DNA of 39,150 nt from Amphimedon queenslandica (GCF_000090795.2 NW_003546651.1:17518-56667), one strand, 5' to 3'; shown: positions 1 to 12,327, counted from the stretch's first letter. The notes: generated from the letters alone by a model not told the origin. Numbers and translations are program-made.

Positions 1-3000
1 TTAATAAATGCAGGTTTCTACAAAATAATGAAGTAACAGTTAAGATACATGAAAATACAACTAATTATTACTTACTATGAACCACATCTACTGATTTGTT
101 AGAGGGACCGCAATACAGTACTGACTTTTTTTTACAACACAATGGGTCTTCTTCAGATATTTCTTTATTTGTAATTGAGAAAATGTAAGCCAAATGAGCC
201 CCAGTCTCACTCTTTCCTGTACCTGTATTGAGTAATAATTATAATTTAAGCTAGATCATGTCATTTACAATTTAAAAATGAGGAATCACATTATTTTTAA
301 TTGATCTGCACCTTGGTGCCACAAAGGCAAACTTACTACATTAGATATGCATGTACATGTAGTTACTAAATTGAAATCGATTGCTGGCATGCAGCATATA
401 GCTGGCTATAGTTCTACCGTATAGCGCTTTAATTTTGCGGAGCTAAATTTTCACGGATTAATAAAAATCAATTTTCACGGAAATAACTTTTGCGGATTTG
501 CAATGATGGTGCCACACCTTTAATGGCAATTGAAATTTTAGCGGATCTTTAATTTCGCAGTTTCATGCTAACCGCGAAAATAGTGAAAGTTTAGCTCCTC
601 AAAAATAAAGCGCTATACGGTATGCTGTGTAGCAGAGAATATGAGAAATGTACTGTAATTATAAAAATTAGCAATACTTTTGGAGCCAATTTATTAGAAA
701 ATAGAATAGTATAAACATGTCACATTTTGTCATGCGGCAGACACCTATATAATAATTTAAGATTTGCAGTCACAACTTATTCTACATTATCATAGCTTTT
801 ACTACCTGGTGGTCCTTGAATCAATTGAAAATTATTCCTTAGTGCTCTTTTAATTGAATCTTGCTGTATAGTATTCAATTCAGTGCCACCCTCTCCTTTC
901 CATAGTTGCTTTGCCAGTGGATCATCATTAAATACTTTCAGGGAAATATCACAGTGCTCTAAATTGCATTTATAATAACAAGAATTACAAAAATTGAAAA
1001 CCCACGTGCAATTGTATTAAAGCCTTTTGATTTTGTATCAGAAATTGCTATAATTTTAGCTCGGTTAGACCACTCAGTTGATGCTTCCTGTAATCTTTCA
1101 TATACTCGGCTATACAAATATAAAACAAATGTGTTAGGAATGTAGAAGTTAATAAAGAAAATAGGAATAAAAAGGTCAGAATAGTTTAAGTCAGTGAATA
1201 AGATCATATTTCCACTACCTCTTAGAATAACTATAATAATCAATAAATTTGTTTATGATTAATCACAATTCCACCCTCTCTCTTAATTTTTGTGTTTGCT
1301 GCTTTGCTGTACCATTCATGCATAGAATAAATAATAATAATTAATAATCAATGTGTTTTCCACTTTCTCCTCTCTCTTAAAAAAATGAGGTATAAGATAA
1401 TATAAAATGCCAATTAATGTCTGATTTTGCTTACTGAAAAGAATCTGGCATTGGTATTAGCTGTATCTCACAAGTTTGGTTTCCTTTTTTTAATTCTTGA
1501 TGCATATTCTCTGTGACTCTACATGAATAATCACCATGAGGTCTCATTTTTATTACAATGTCTTCATCATCCTTTTTATTTGCTTTCTTATTTTCATGTC
1601 GCTTCACTATAGTCACAACAAAGTGATAGACAGCATTGAGACTATCACTAATCTCATATCGAACACAAAGGAAGTCACCAGATTTGATACTAATGAAATC
1701 CAATGAGTCTTGATTCTTAGGAGGTATGGCAAGGGAAACTTCATCTTCTGGTACATAGTAAAGATCATCAACACAATTATCAGCTAGAGTAAATTTATTC
1801 CACTTCAGAGGAGCATGTCTGATAAATATAAGATTCTTTGTCTTGACACTTTCATTAGCAGACTCAGCAATTAACACCTTAATCCAAAGCTGTACATACT
1901 GTTCTATTGAGTGATATGCTGTATCATGTGATGCTTTCTGTAGCTGGATATCAGAGAAGCAGAGAGAAGGATTCTTGTTGTGTTGAAGGCACACACGAAC
2001 TGTTGGTGCTATCTCCATTAATTGAATAGCTGGTGTTGGGAGACACTCTTTAAGAGACTTTCCTAGCCAAACTGTGACTGTATCATTAGCTATAAAAGGT
2101 CGTTGAATTTCATACGTTATTGCAACACTCTCTTCATCTCTTTTTGACTGTGGCTTGTCTTTACTGGCTTCTTGTTGCAATTGGAGAATTAAGCTTCTTA
2201 TTTTTTTTAAATTGTCTTCATTTTGACACTTAAGATACTGGTGTGTTACAAGCCAGCGTTCTGAACTAAAAGTAACATCTTTATCACGAACTGCAAAATT
2301 AGCATTAGAATAATGAAGCTGTGGTTCTCCTTCTTCAAGCCCTTGTGTATATTGATACATTTTAGCAGCAATGGAGCAATGAGGAGCTTTGAGAGTAGCA
2401 GGAGGCATATCAAATACATCAAGATGAGAGAAGAGGCTGAATGATTGGAGCAATGATACTGAAACTATTTTCCATACAATAGATTTAGTAGCTCCATCTT
2501 CAATTTTGTGATGAAAATTAAGATCTGATATGCTAAATGATGTGTCTTGACCATGAATACACTCATAATGACTTGAAGTGAAAGATAACTCAAATGAGTC
2601 ATGATTGCTTTTCTTGGAAGATTTGATTACAAAAGCCTCGGCTTTCTCTAGTGAGATCTCACAGCTTCTGGTTATACATGCTTTATTATCAGCCCTTTCA
2701 TAATCTTTAGCCATTTTGTTCTTGACATTAAGTTGAGAGCACAACTTTGCAAGGTCAGAATTCTCTGCTATAGGTCTTCCTTCAATGAGTGATGTTACTA
2801 ATCTTTGCACTACCAAATCAAAGTATCTCCTTATAGGTGATGTAAAATGTGTATATGATGGTAATGCAAGGCTATTATGAGCATGATTAGCACAGATATG
2901 ATTTTTACTGTTTTCAATCACAACATAACTTGCTTTTCTGCTGATCAATCGCGACATAGTCTCGGCCATTGCTAGTTGTGGATAAAGCTTATTATTGCTA

Positions 3001-6000
3001 AGAATTGAAGCTAATTGAATGTGATCTCCTTTAGAACATGCATCAATAAGTAGCTGAAGTGTTGTGCTAGACATAATAAAAGGACCTGCTTCACTAGATG
3101 AATCCCTTAAATGACACTTAAAAGACAGGGAATGAGACAGGCAGTTTTGATTTTGATTAATAAAATTATGCTTTTCTTCTTCTAAAGGTGGCATTTGAGC
3201 TCGTAAGAGTGCAGTTTGTTGTGGAAGTCTCTCATGAAGATATTCAGCTACTGTTGCATTACAGAATATCATTAATTCTTCTATAAGAAGATGAGTCTGC
3301 CAGTTACCCTCTTCACCTTCCTCAGACTGGCCATAACAGTAACCAGCATCACCTAACCTCTTAATGCGTAAGTACATAGCTATCTTATACAGTAGATTAA
3401 GAGTATCAGCCATGAGTAAGCTTGGTCTACTGGTAGTATCAAATACATGAACTTGCCTTCTTGTTTCAAGATCATCAACCTCTTCATTATGCATTACCTT
3501 CATAGCAGATTCATAAGTGAATCGTACTTGAGAAGTGACTATTGCTTCCCTTGGATTGCCTGACACTACACTAGTTACCACTCCTTCTTTTATGACAACT
3601 GTAGCAGGTACACATAAAACATGTCGCTCTTTCAAATGGTCAAGGCTCAATTGAGATGTGATACTGGATGGAAACATGTGACTCACTCGTCCAATGCCAT
3701 TTGATGTACCACTCTGTTTAGCACTATATACAGATGTCCCCCTCTGTTTAGCTTTCATGTCTAATGGATGGTTTTCATTTATATGCTTGGCAACATTAGC
3801 TATAAGAACTGCAAGCTCATAATTGCCATCTTGAGGAAGAGGTGTCAAACTGACTGCATCATCCAAATCTTTAGATAAAGGAGGATCAATTGTAAATGCT
3901 CGATTATAATGACGAAGCTCTTTAGGTTTAATTGGAGGTTGAAGTGGTGCATGTACTTCTTCATCTTCTTCTTGGATGTTATATACAAGGCTAAGCAAGT
4001 GATTAGTAAAGAAAAGGTTTGATGTACGTGGAACAGCTTCAATGACAGCTCCTAGTGCTTTTCTGTATTTTGGGTTCCAACCGAGGACCTCAACAACAAA
4101 CAAGAGACTCTGTGACAATTCAAACGGTATGAGCTCCTTAATACAAGGAATCTGATCATTAGGTGAGACTGAGAGTGACTCCTCTTTAAACACTGCAATG
4201 TAATCATGCACCATTGGGGCCTGGTCATCCTTAGGACGATATCGAAGAAGATTGTAGGATATTATTGGAAGGTTAACAATGACGGGAGCAGTTTTATCAA
4301 GAGGATAAAAGTTAATGAGGCCATATTGATCAGCACGGCATACATACCTAGTTGGATGCTGCTCTTCAATAACTTTTAATACCCTACCAGACCTTTTAAC
4401 TATAGCTTCATCATCACCAGATGCAGAATGAGAATTAAATACAGTAACTTCCACTTGTACTATATCATTGTTGAAAGCTCCTCTTCTATTATTAAACCCA
4501 TTAATAACTATGGGCTCCTTTGATTGATCAAGAGGAATTGCAATTGCTGAGCGATAGTTTTTTATTTGCAATTCACAATCAAAAACACCTTCTTTTTCAC
4601 CTTCATTCTCTTCAACATCAGATTCTATTTTATTTGTGTCAGATGAACTCGAGTCTATAATATTCCAATGTTCACGTACTTCTTGAACAATTCTCAATTT
4701 GCAGTTTTTGTACTGTGGTATAGATTTTAATGCTTGTTGAAATGATTTCAATATGCTATCTTTAACAGAAAAAGACCCACTTGCAGGTGACAACTTAAAA
4801 ATTATCTCTTGTAACATTTTAATTTTATCACCAATGAAGGCTTTATTTGCTTCATCCTTCCTTTTCAAACGTACTACAAATGTTTTAGAAAGTATACACC
4901 TTCTAATATACTCTTTCCAACAAGAGCATTCATTACCCATGCTTTCTTCTATTGTCATCAACAGAAACGGATTACCAGCACACACTACAAGTGATTTAGC
5001 ACGTGTTAATGCAGTATTAAATACATATTGACTGCAAGGTGTCTTGGTTGGATTTTTAGATTTGCCTTCTTTTGTAGTAGGCTCTGCTGTACTAAGAAAA
5101 ATTGCCTCATACTCACAACCTATAATAAAATAGTTACTAGTTGTGATGTGATTTAAATAAAATCAACAATACCTTGAATATCAAAAACAGTTCGAACATC
5201 AATATCTTCAAGATGTGAATAACGAAATAAAGCTTGAATGACACAATATTTCTAAAGTTCACAAATAAATTAACTAAATTGTTTTTGACTCACTTGGTGA
5301 GCTGTTGTTGTCATAACACAAATTTTAGAAAGATCCTTTTTACCCCATTCATTAGGCCAGCTTTTAACATACTTACTCAATTCTTCTAACAACTTTATGA
5401 CTTCAAACTCATTACTGTTAGCACGGATTTCTTTTTCTTCAGTAAGATTTGAGCATATAAAATGAAGAGGGTACTTAGCTTCAGGATGAAGATGAGTCAC
5501 AGCTTCAGCAGCGGTAATCAATGAAGAATCATAAAATAAATAAGATGGAAGAGACAGTAGAGCATGATGACATCTAAAATTAGTGAGAAGAGTAGCTGAG
5601 TGTACCAATGAAGCATCAATCAGCCTCTCATCATTATAAACAGTATAAAGCCTCTCCAACAATGACAGGCTAAGGCCATTTTTTATAGCTAGTTCACCAA
5701 GCACTAACAATGAGGGACCAACCTAAATTCAATAAATTCATTGATAATAGTTATAGTTATCACTCACTTGTTTGTGGTCTCCTGCAATTACAATTTGTGT
5801 ATTACCATCAGCTAAACAAAGTGGAGCAACAGATTCAGGTTCTCGAGTTTGAGCACCTTCATCCAACAGAATGTGGGTAAAAAATCCTTCAGGAACAACT
5901 CCAAGCATATGAAGTGATGTAGAAAATGTTGTGACAATCAAGCTAATTTTTTCCATCCCATTTCTGAAACGCTTATCTCTGATGGTAGCGTAATACTTCG

Positions 6001-9000
6001 CACAATTTAAAGGAGCATAATAATCTCTGGTTGCCATCAGACGAACAACTTTACCACAGTACCAACCTGAAGCAATCATCTTCGAAAAGTAATTGGTCAT
6101 AAATGTGTCTGCAGAGCGTTGATGATGGGCACAGATTAGAATCCTGTTTTTTCGATTTTGTTTCAATACTTGATATGCAGCACGAGCGAGCAATTGAGTT
6201 TTACCAGTTCCAAATGAACCTATGATTAAAACAGGTGCTTTGTTAGCTTCACAACTCATTATAGACTTAAGAGCTTTCCTCTGCGAATATTCTAATTTGA
6301 CTATGTCATGGACACACGAAACTGGAGGAGGAATATCTTCTTCATTCAACACCACATTACTAAAATGACAAGGGTCATTTGGCATTAAACGATTAAGTAC
6401 AGCTAGAGGCAAACTATCTAAGGCTCGATGAAGACGATCAAAATAGGAAAATTTTAAAATAAATGTCACATTGACATTTGATTGTTGTGTAACTCCAGTA
6501 TTTGTTTCAAGCCCTAGTAGAAAATAAAGGCTACTTCTGTTTTTTGTCTGAAGAATATCTGCTTGTAAATCTCCAGTAGGCAAATGGAGAATAACTATAC
6601 CTTCACTTGCCTGCATAGCATAAGCTATTGTATCAGCATTAAGTTGTGTGTTTGATATTGTACAAAATAATTTATATTTGTTTTGATACCACTCAAAGTG
6701 CCACTTCACACATTTGTCAATACTTGACAACTTTAAATCATAGAAACCATTGCACCTAAATTATAAAATTAAATTAAAAATTACGTATTTTAGTTTAATT
6801 ATATACTTTTCTCTAAGAATCCTCTCATGTTCATCTTCTTCCCGACACAATAACTGGTGAAACTTTTCCTTATAGTTGCCAGGAGTTAATGTAGCAGCTA
6901 GTAGCTCTTTATTAATAGGGCGGTGGGCATGGTCTTTGAAGGAGTGCATTGAAATAGATGTCTTGAGTGCTAAAGTACAAAAACAAAACCATAAAAAACA
7001 AAAATGAATGTTAAACTTTACCTTCAGAAGTAGGAACCTTATTTCGAGATGCTGCTTCTTTTGTAGATCTACTCTGTATTGAATTTAAAGTTTCCTCCAA
7101 CTTATTACTAATATAAGAACCAAGAATAAAATTTCTAGGATTTTGTAGAGGTTCGGAATGTTCTGAAGAGATCTGACTAGTTCTCATGACTGCAGGTGAG
7201 GATTTTGAAGGCTTCACAGTAGATTGTAATGAAATGGGAACAACAGGTTCAAGTGGTCTCCATGGAGATTGCTTTTGCTGTCGAGGTGAGGCAGTTGGTA
7301 ACTGCTGAAGGACTGGTGGCCCTACTTTAGACTGTATTGCCATATTACTTCCTTTTTGCTTCTTTAAAGACAATGATGTTTGAGGAGCAGATGCTTTTTT
7401 TGGACCAGTTTGTTTTGATAGAGGCAGAGCATTATTTGTGTGTGTAGATTTTGGTTGTTTAGACTTCCGCTTCTTATCTGTATAAGTATACTGTTGTTCT
7501 ATTTCAAAATGCGGCTTTTGTTCAACTGCTGAGTACTGCTGTTGCTTGACTTGACGCTGTGAAAACACATGAGACTGTTGTTTAGTTGGAGATTGATGCA
7601 TCTTTGCTTCTTGTGGTGAAGAAGTAAGTTGCTTTTTACTTTCTTGAAGAGAAGGTGGTAGATCTAGTTGTGGCCATGGTTGTGCTGCTTCTTTTTCAAA
7701 AGGTAGGTCTTGATTGACTTGAGAAGATGGCTGCTTTCTATCTTGAGTTGGATGATATAACACTGAAGGTGGAGTACCTGATGACCACCCACTGGGCTGT
7801 TGAGCCGAGTGCATTTTAGAAGGAGTAGTGAGCACAGGAGCTTTAGGTAGTGGAGAAGGCTTTGTAAAATGATTTTGTGAATAGCTCTTCTTTTGAAACA
7901 ATTCCATTACATCTACATGGTATATATGATAACAAAGGGGCACCAAAAATATAAAGTCCTTACCAGTTGTGTTATCACATTTTAGCATGTCAAAGAACTG
8001 TGCTTTTACTTGGTCAAACTGAGCACGGTCAGAAGGAGTACTTTTAAATGTTTCATTTCGAAGGCATCTAGAAATAAACTCTCTCCAGCACCATTTAAGA
8101 TTATCCATAGTAGCTTCAGACAATAGTAGTACAAGAGGATTACCTACAGCTACTACAAGACTTTTAGAGCGTGTAATTGCTGTATTAAATAGTGCTGGAT
8201 TACAAAAACTCTTCAAAGGATCAAATGGTCGACCATTGGACTCTAAACTTTCAACAGTACTCATGAAAAGCATACGGTACTCCTGCCCTGTTTGTACATG
8301 TATAATAATAAAATTTCAAATGAAACACAAAACTGTATTACCTTGCATTTGATAACTGGTGATAACATTGACGCCTTCTAAATTATTGAATTTAGTCTTT
8401 ATCAATTTTTTAATAAGGTTTGCCTGTCAAAAACATAATGATGCATGATATCATCATTTAATTATTGCAATAACAAATATTAGTTAAAACATGGTTTCAA
8501 GAGTGGTACAGGAAATACAGCATGAGAGGTGTTGCAGGCCATGCAGTATGAGGTAAGTCAAGTGTTGTATGACTTTCTTGACAAAACCTTTCATGCTGTA
8601 CTTCCTATATACAGTATGAGGAGCTGTGCTCTAACTAGTTAATGGTTAGTGCTTGTGCACATGAAAGCACTAACCCAAACACCTGTTTCACTAATGAGAG
8701 TAGAAATGGAGCCACCAAGCTAAAGAGAAGAGTTCATTTTAATTGTTTTTACAACATAAAACCACAAACTGTGCATGCATAAGATAGACAAAATGGGCAT
8801 AATGAACCTAAATACTATATTAGAGTACCTTAAGCCTACTATTTTTAGCGTCTACTAAATTTAGCTATATTAGCGAGAGAGCTTTAAATCGCTAAATTAA
8901 ATAGACGCCAAAATAATTATTATTCATTATAATGGTTATTATTTATAATTAATTTGGTCAAAAACGCTAAAATTAGTAACGCTAAACATGAATTTTGCTG

Positions 9001-11965
9001 ATTTTGCTAAAATTAGTAGATGCAAATAATAGTAGGCTTAAGATAAAATGCACAATACTCTATAACAGGTGGTTATCTGAATTGACAACAATAAATTCAA
9101 AACAGAATCTCCAAAATTTAAATCCCATGTATAAACTATACAATACCTGTTTCAAACTTGGAGTCATAATGCAAGTGTCTTTCAGTTCCCAGCTTTTGAA
9201 CTTGTCACTGTGTAGCTGCACTGCTTGAAGGAGTCTATCAGCCTCTACAGCACACTGAGCATCAATTGGAATATCATTAGTAAAACTGGAACATATAAAA
9301 ACATAAGGATAAGGAGCCTTGAGGTGGTATGGTATTCTACCACAAGCTCTCAGCTCTGAGTTATAAAATAACTTAGAAGGTAGTTCTAAAATGTCAGCTT
9401 GTGAGCGATAATTAATATTCCATGATGGAGTGTTCCTCTTGGTAATGTCTCCAATAGATTTATACTTCTCTAGTAGTCGTTGCAACAGTGACACACATAA
9501 ACCAAACTGCTGAGGAGCTTTACCAAGAACAAGAAGTTGAGGTCCAACCTATAAAAATACACAATGTCAATCTATACATGTTAACTACAAGCATGTGCAT
9601 AAAAACTTGCATGCATATACTGTAAATGTATACCTGTTGATGATCTCCAGCAATAACAATACGAGTATTCTCATTTGCCATTAGAAATGGACTAAGAGCT
9701 TCAGGTTCGCGAGTTTGAGCTCCCTCATCAATTAGAATATGAGTAAAGAAATCAGGCTCAACCCGTCTAGATATTGTCAGGGCTCCTCCAAATGTTGTGA
9801 CCAATAGAAAGGAATTTTCATTCTTGTATTGTGAATTATCAAAATGGGCAGCTTGCACATAACCAGGATAACTAACACGATGCCGTGAGCTTGTAACACG
9901 TACAACTTTTACTGGCCAAGAGTGTGACAGCATTTTGCTAAAATAATTATCCATAAAAACATCAGCGGAATGTTGATGATGACAACAGATTAAAATACGA
10001 CAAGGTGAAGGGTGACCAGTCTCACGATGCTCTCTGAAGAAACATTCTGTAGCCACAGCAAGAAGACGAGTCTTACCACAGCCAAAAGCACCAGGTACAA
10101 GTACAGGAGCTGAACACTGGTTACTGAGTATTGCTTCTAATGCAGGATACTGCTCAGGATCAAGATCAATTCCTCCATATGGGTGCCTTCTAATGTTAAT
10201 GGCAATATCTCTTGGACGGCTTTTAAAATCTTCTGGTGTAGGTATAAGACGACGTATCACTTTTAAGCTAATCCTCTTCACTCCTTCATTGAGGCCAACA
10301 AAATAATTGTGATTAACGTCAAATTTTGCAGTGACTTCTAAAAAAGACTGATTCCTAATGCTATCATCGAAACAAATGTATAGCTTATCATCAATGTATG
10401 AATAATTACAACTCAGAATGTTTGCTGCATAGCTATGTTGACCAATGCTAATAGTAACGTGTCGATCGCTGGCTTGAGTAGCATACATGATCTGTGCTGA
10501 TGACATTCCTTGTAGACAATAGAAATGAGGGGGATAGCTTTTCTCATCACGATTTAATGAAGGTGGTCTACATTTTTGTAAGACAAAATGACCATTACAC
10601 CTAAAAATAAGACACAATATATGTATTAATGCCAAGTACTGCTTCATATAGCTTAAACTCACTTCTTCTTTAATAGTTCAATATGTTCCTGCTCTTCATA
10701 ATAGAGTAAGGCAGTAAACTTTGCTTTATAGTGGTCTGTTGTGATTGGTAGCTTCATGTCATCATATGAAGGTTGAGATTCCCTGTATGAACTATGTAAA
10801 CTTTTGGTATCTGGTTCTTTCTAGAAATAGATGAATTTGCTTAGCTTCCATTCTAACTCACTAAACTATATACGGCTAGAGTTTATTATACTGAAAACAT
10901 AATCATTTACAATGTACAGTATATCTTATGACTCAAGTAGTCATGAGTCATGACGTAAATACACAGTATTTATTAATAGTGTTATGGCTTCACTTGACAG
11001 CAACAATTATTGAACTATGCCCTAAAATCTCCCCCCAAAATCCCCTTTGTGGTTTGGTGAAATTATATATTTATGCACATTATATAGGTACAACAGAACA
11101 TAGCCGCATAGCCGGTATATAATAAAAAGTGCTAATAGTAGCATGCATGTAGTACACTGTATTCATGCAACAAACAACGTTCAAATGTTTGTTATAATGT
11201 GGTGATTGTGTAACAAATATTAAGGACAAGAGAAGGTTGTTTGGCTTGGCTGCTTGTATGCTAAAAGTGTACTGGGAATTGTGGTTACAAATGCTACTAA
11301 TACTACCACAACTAGAAATATTGGTGAGAGTTATATTTGGCAATTAGTTGAAACTTTTGCAATTGGCAAATTTTATAATGGCAATTTACTAGCCATATGT
11401 GTCACTAATGGCAATTTACGAGCCATATGTGTCACTGTCACTCATTGAGCATGCTCAGAATAAAGGAAAATGAAAAATTCTATTGCTTACACATTGCCAA
11501 TATTAATCTCTTCCAATATTTAGAGCTGATGGAGCAAACTGTGGAATCTAAGTCATGTTTACTGAATTTTCAATTAATTCAAAAAATTCGATTAATGAGT
11601 CAATCCTGGCATGTATTGTCAAAATATTTATGGTTCCCTCTATTGTCACAAAACTGAGACACCTGCCCTTTTATGGACCTTATGGTATATTTAATTACAA
11701 CTAGTGCCCACTGTAATTATGCTTGGCAAAAAATAAATACTCAAAAACTTACCAGAGGATAATTGTAAATTGAACCATTCTGATGAGCATTATCGAGCAA
11801 TGGTACTAGAATTCCTTTATTTATTATTGCCCAGTAATACCCTGATTTATGAATATCTGGTCTCCTGCAACCAATAGTGTAAAGAGCAGTGTCTGCCGGA
11901 TGAAAACAGCTGGTACAGACAAGAGCAGGTTGATGCATATCAGGAATCCACTGACGCACAGCCAT
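1..11965 (-). CDS. HELZ2-like helicase/RNB giant, copy A (3' end off window)
   Basis: Predicted multidomain RNA helicase and 3'-5' exoribonuclease of the HELZ2/UPF1-MOV10 type, probably acting on cytoplasmic RNA. Exons from 5' to 3': 11965-11753, 10820-10663, 10600-9634, 9548-9147, 8423-8342, 8287-7964, 7912-7022, 6969-6807, 6755-5768, 5722-5294, 5251-5173, 5119-1435, 1109-1006, 958-806, 222-76. All junctions are GT-AG and keep frame, giving about 2,928 codons in the window. Domain order is H1 (about residues 100-715), Pro/Gln-rich linker (716-1012), H2 (1013-1640), cold-shock-like plus RNB, then the start of H3 (Walker A near 2880). The remaining H3 exons lie left of position 1. The start was chosen because MA-x-RQ follows a spliced 5' UTR shared with copy B. 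No broken frame was seen. Family assignment is strong; cellular role is inferred from HELZ2. Confidence 0.85.
76..1109 (-). other. copy A start of helicase H3
   Basis: Exons 1109-1006, 958-806 and 222-76. They read RVYERLQEASTEWSNR, then LNTIQQDSIKRAL, then QGPPG interrupted by a phase-1 intron, then TGKSETGAHLAYIFS and SVLYCGPSNKSVD. This is a classic UPF1-type Q motif plus Walker A (GPPGTGKS), the position held by the second helicase of HELZ2. The intron between 222 and 806 contains a 204-nt mobile element that copy B lacks. The rest of H3 lies beyond the window. Confidence 0.85.
417..620. mobile_element. MITE, CCGTATAGCG termini, TA target duplication
   Basis: Inverted ends CCGTATAGCGCTTTAATTTT and, at the other end, AAAATAAAGCGCTATACGG, flanked by TA on both sides. 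The same intron in copy B reads GTTCTATGCTG at the equivalent site (near 18310-18320), the empty site with a single TA. No coding capacity. Confidence 0.9.
1435..5119 (-). other. copy A 3.7-kb exon: end of H2, cold-shock-like and RNB domains
   Basis: A 3,685-nt exon, phase 1 to phase 2. After H2 motif VI it carries a SGRVLKVIEEQ segment resembling the second cold-shock domain of DIS3-type enzymes. The RNB domain then has IDPPLSKDLDDAVS near 3850-3890, in which the four RNase II-type metal-binding Asp are D1977, D1983, D1985 and D1986 by my count. FTSPIRRYFDLVVQR (near 2800-2860) is the conserved RNB signature that includes the catalytic Arg. All expected residues are present, so exonuclease activity toward RNA 3' ends is likely. 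The C-terminal 400 residues are not recognisable beyond HELZ2-like sequence. Confidence 0.85.
5055..6969 (-). other. copy A helicase module H2
   Basis: Second UPF1/MOV10-like helicase: exons 6969-6807, 6755-5768, 5722-5294, 5251-5173 and the start of the large exon ending at 5119. Motifs are GNYKEKFHQLLCREEDEHE, Walker A GSFGTGKT (near 6,210), motif II LDEGAQTREPE, motif III IAGDHKQ, TNFRCHH at the QYR position, DIQGCEYEAIFLST and NTALTRAKS. Its intron positions and phases match those of H1 one for one, implying descent by internal duplication. It differs much more from copy B's H2 than H1 differs between copies. The left limit is approximate because motifs V and VI run into the next exon. 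Confidence 0.85.
7022..7912 (-). other. copy A Pro/Gln/Ser-rich linker
   Basis: One 891-nt exon encodes a long low-complexity stretch rich in Pro, Gln, Ser and Lys between H1 and H2, probably disordered. It starts DVMELFQKKSYSQ and ends phase 1 at a GTAAAG donor. The motif SPWRPLEPV (near 7245-7275) is kept in copy B as SPWRQLPPV although the surroundings differ. Copy B's linker is about 83 codons shorter. Confidence 0.75.
8509..8607. mobile_element. short foldback element in copy A intron
   Basis: Imperfect inverted ends CAGGAAATACAGCATGAGAGG and CCTTTCATGCTGTACTTCCT, bordered by TA. It lies in the intron 8424-9146, which is 723 nt against 321 nt in copy B. Too short to encode anything. Confidence 0.5.
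8829..9042. mobile_element. MITE with CTTAAGCCTACT termini
   Basis: Ends CTTAAGCCTACTATT and AATAGTAGGCTTAAG are inverted copies, with further internal symmetry (TTAGCGTCTACTAA against TTAGTAGATGC). TA lies one base outside each end. It is in the same copy A intron as the foldback at 8509 and has no counterpart in copy B. It belongs to a different family from the CCGTATAG elements. Confidence 0.7.
11377..11436. repeat. 30-bp tandem duplication in copy A intron 1
   Basis: AATGGCAATTTACTAGCCAT followed by ATGTGTCACT occurs twice head to tail with one base difference. Intronic; no function seen. Confidence 0.85.
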
Positions 11966-12026
11966 TCCTCGTTAAACCATAAGCAAAATGACGAACACAA
12001 TAATAAGATAAGGGGACCGGACTGAC
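11753..12026 (-). other. copy A first coding exon
   Basis: The exon has 61 nt of UTR and then 71 codons starting MAVRQWIPDM and ending phase 0 at a GTAAGT donor. It contains a CTSC pair and another Cys, but no convincing zinc finger can be assigned. The matching exon in copy B is only 51 codons. The two agree in the UTR, the MA-x-RQ start and the YP end, but little in between. Confidence 0.6.
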
Positions 12027-12327
12027 CTAACATAAAGTTATGAATAATATCAAACTCCGCTAACTTCTAAGAACAGAAAATAAACCTCAACTTATAACAT
12101 GGCGGACAGCTTATATCAATATTAGTACATACACATGTAGTAGATGCATAGATCTATGACGTAATATCTACTAGCTACCATAATAGATAGATCTCTCAGT
12201 ATTTCATTGTTCAATTCTCAGGCTTACAAACGAGTAGAGTCTATTGGCAAGTCACATGAAATACTTAGTATTATCATTTTAATAAATGATAGTAATTAAG
12301 ATTTTGCAGAAAGCAAGACCAACTCAC

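Larger units (their letters stand above)
7964..10820 (-). other. copy A helicase module H1 (5 exons)
   Basis: UPF1/MOV10-like SF1 helicase spread over exons 10820-10663, 10600-9634, 9548-9147, 8423-8342 and 8287-7964. It opens with a HYKAKFTALLYYEE segment, the counterpart of the YKEKFH-LL-EE motif in MOV10, HELZ and HELZ2. Visible motifs are Walker A GAFGCGKT (near 10,090), motif II IDEGAQTREPE, motif III IAGDHQQ, NYRS in place of QYR, the QGQEYRMLFMST motif V region and motif VI NTAITRSK. Walker A has Cys where Thr is usual (GTGKT). The key Lys, Asp-Glu and Arg are present, so ATPase activity is plausible. Confidence 0.85.

Noticed and set aside
1431..1437. TAA after PDSFQ as the end of the helicase/RNB protein
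   Set aside because: TTTTCA|GTAAGC is a splice donor. The next exon (1109-1006) continues in frame into H3, and copy B does the same at 19112, so the stop is intronic.
11753..11965. Zinc finger in copy A's first exon
   Set aside because: One CTSC pair and a later Cys do not form a recognisable finger, and copy B lacks these residues.
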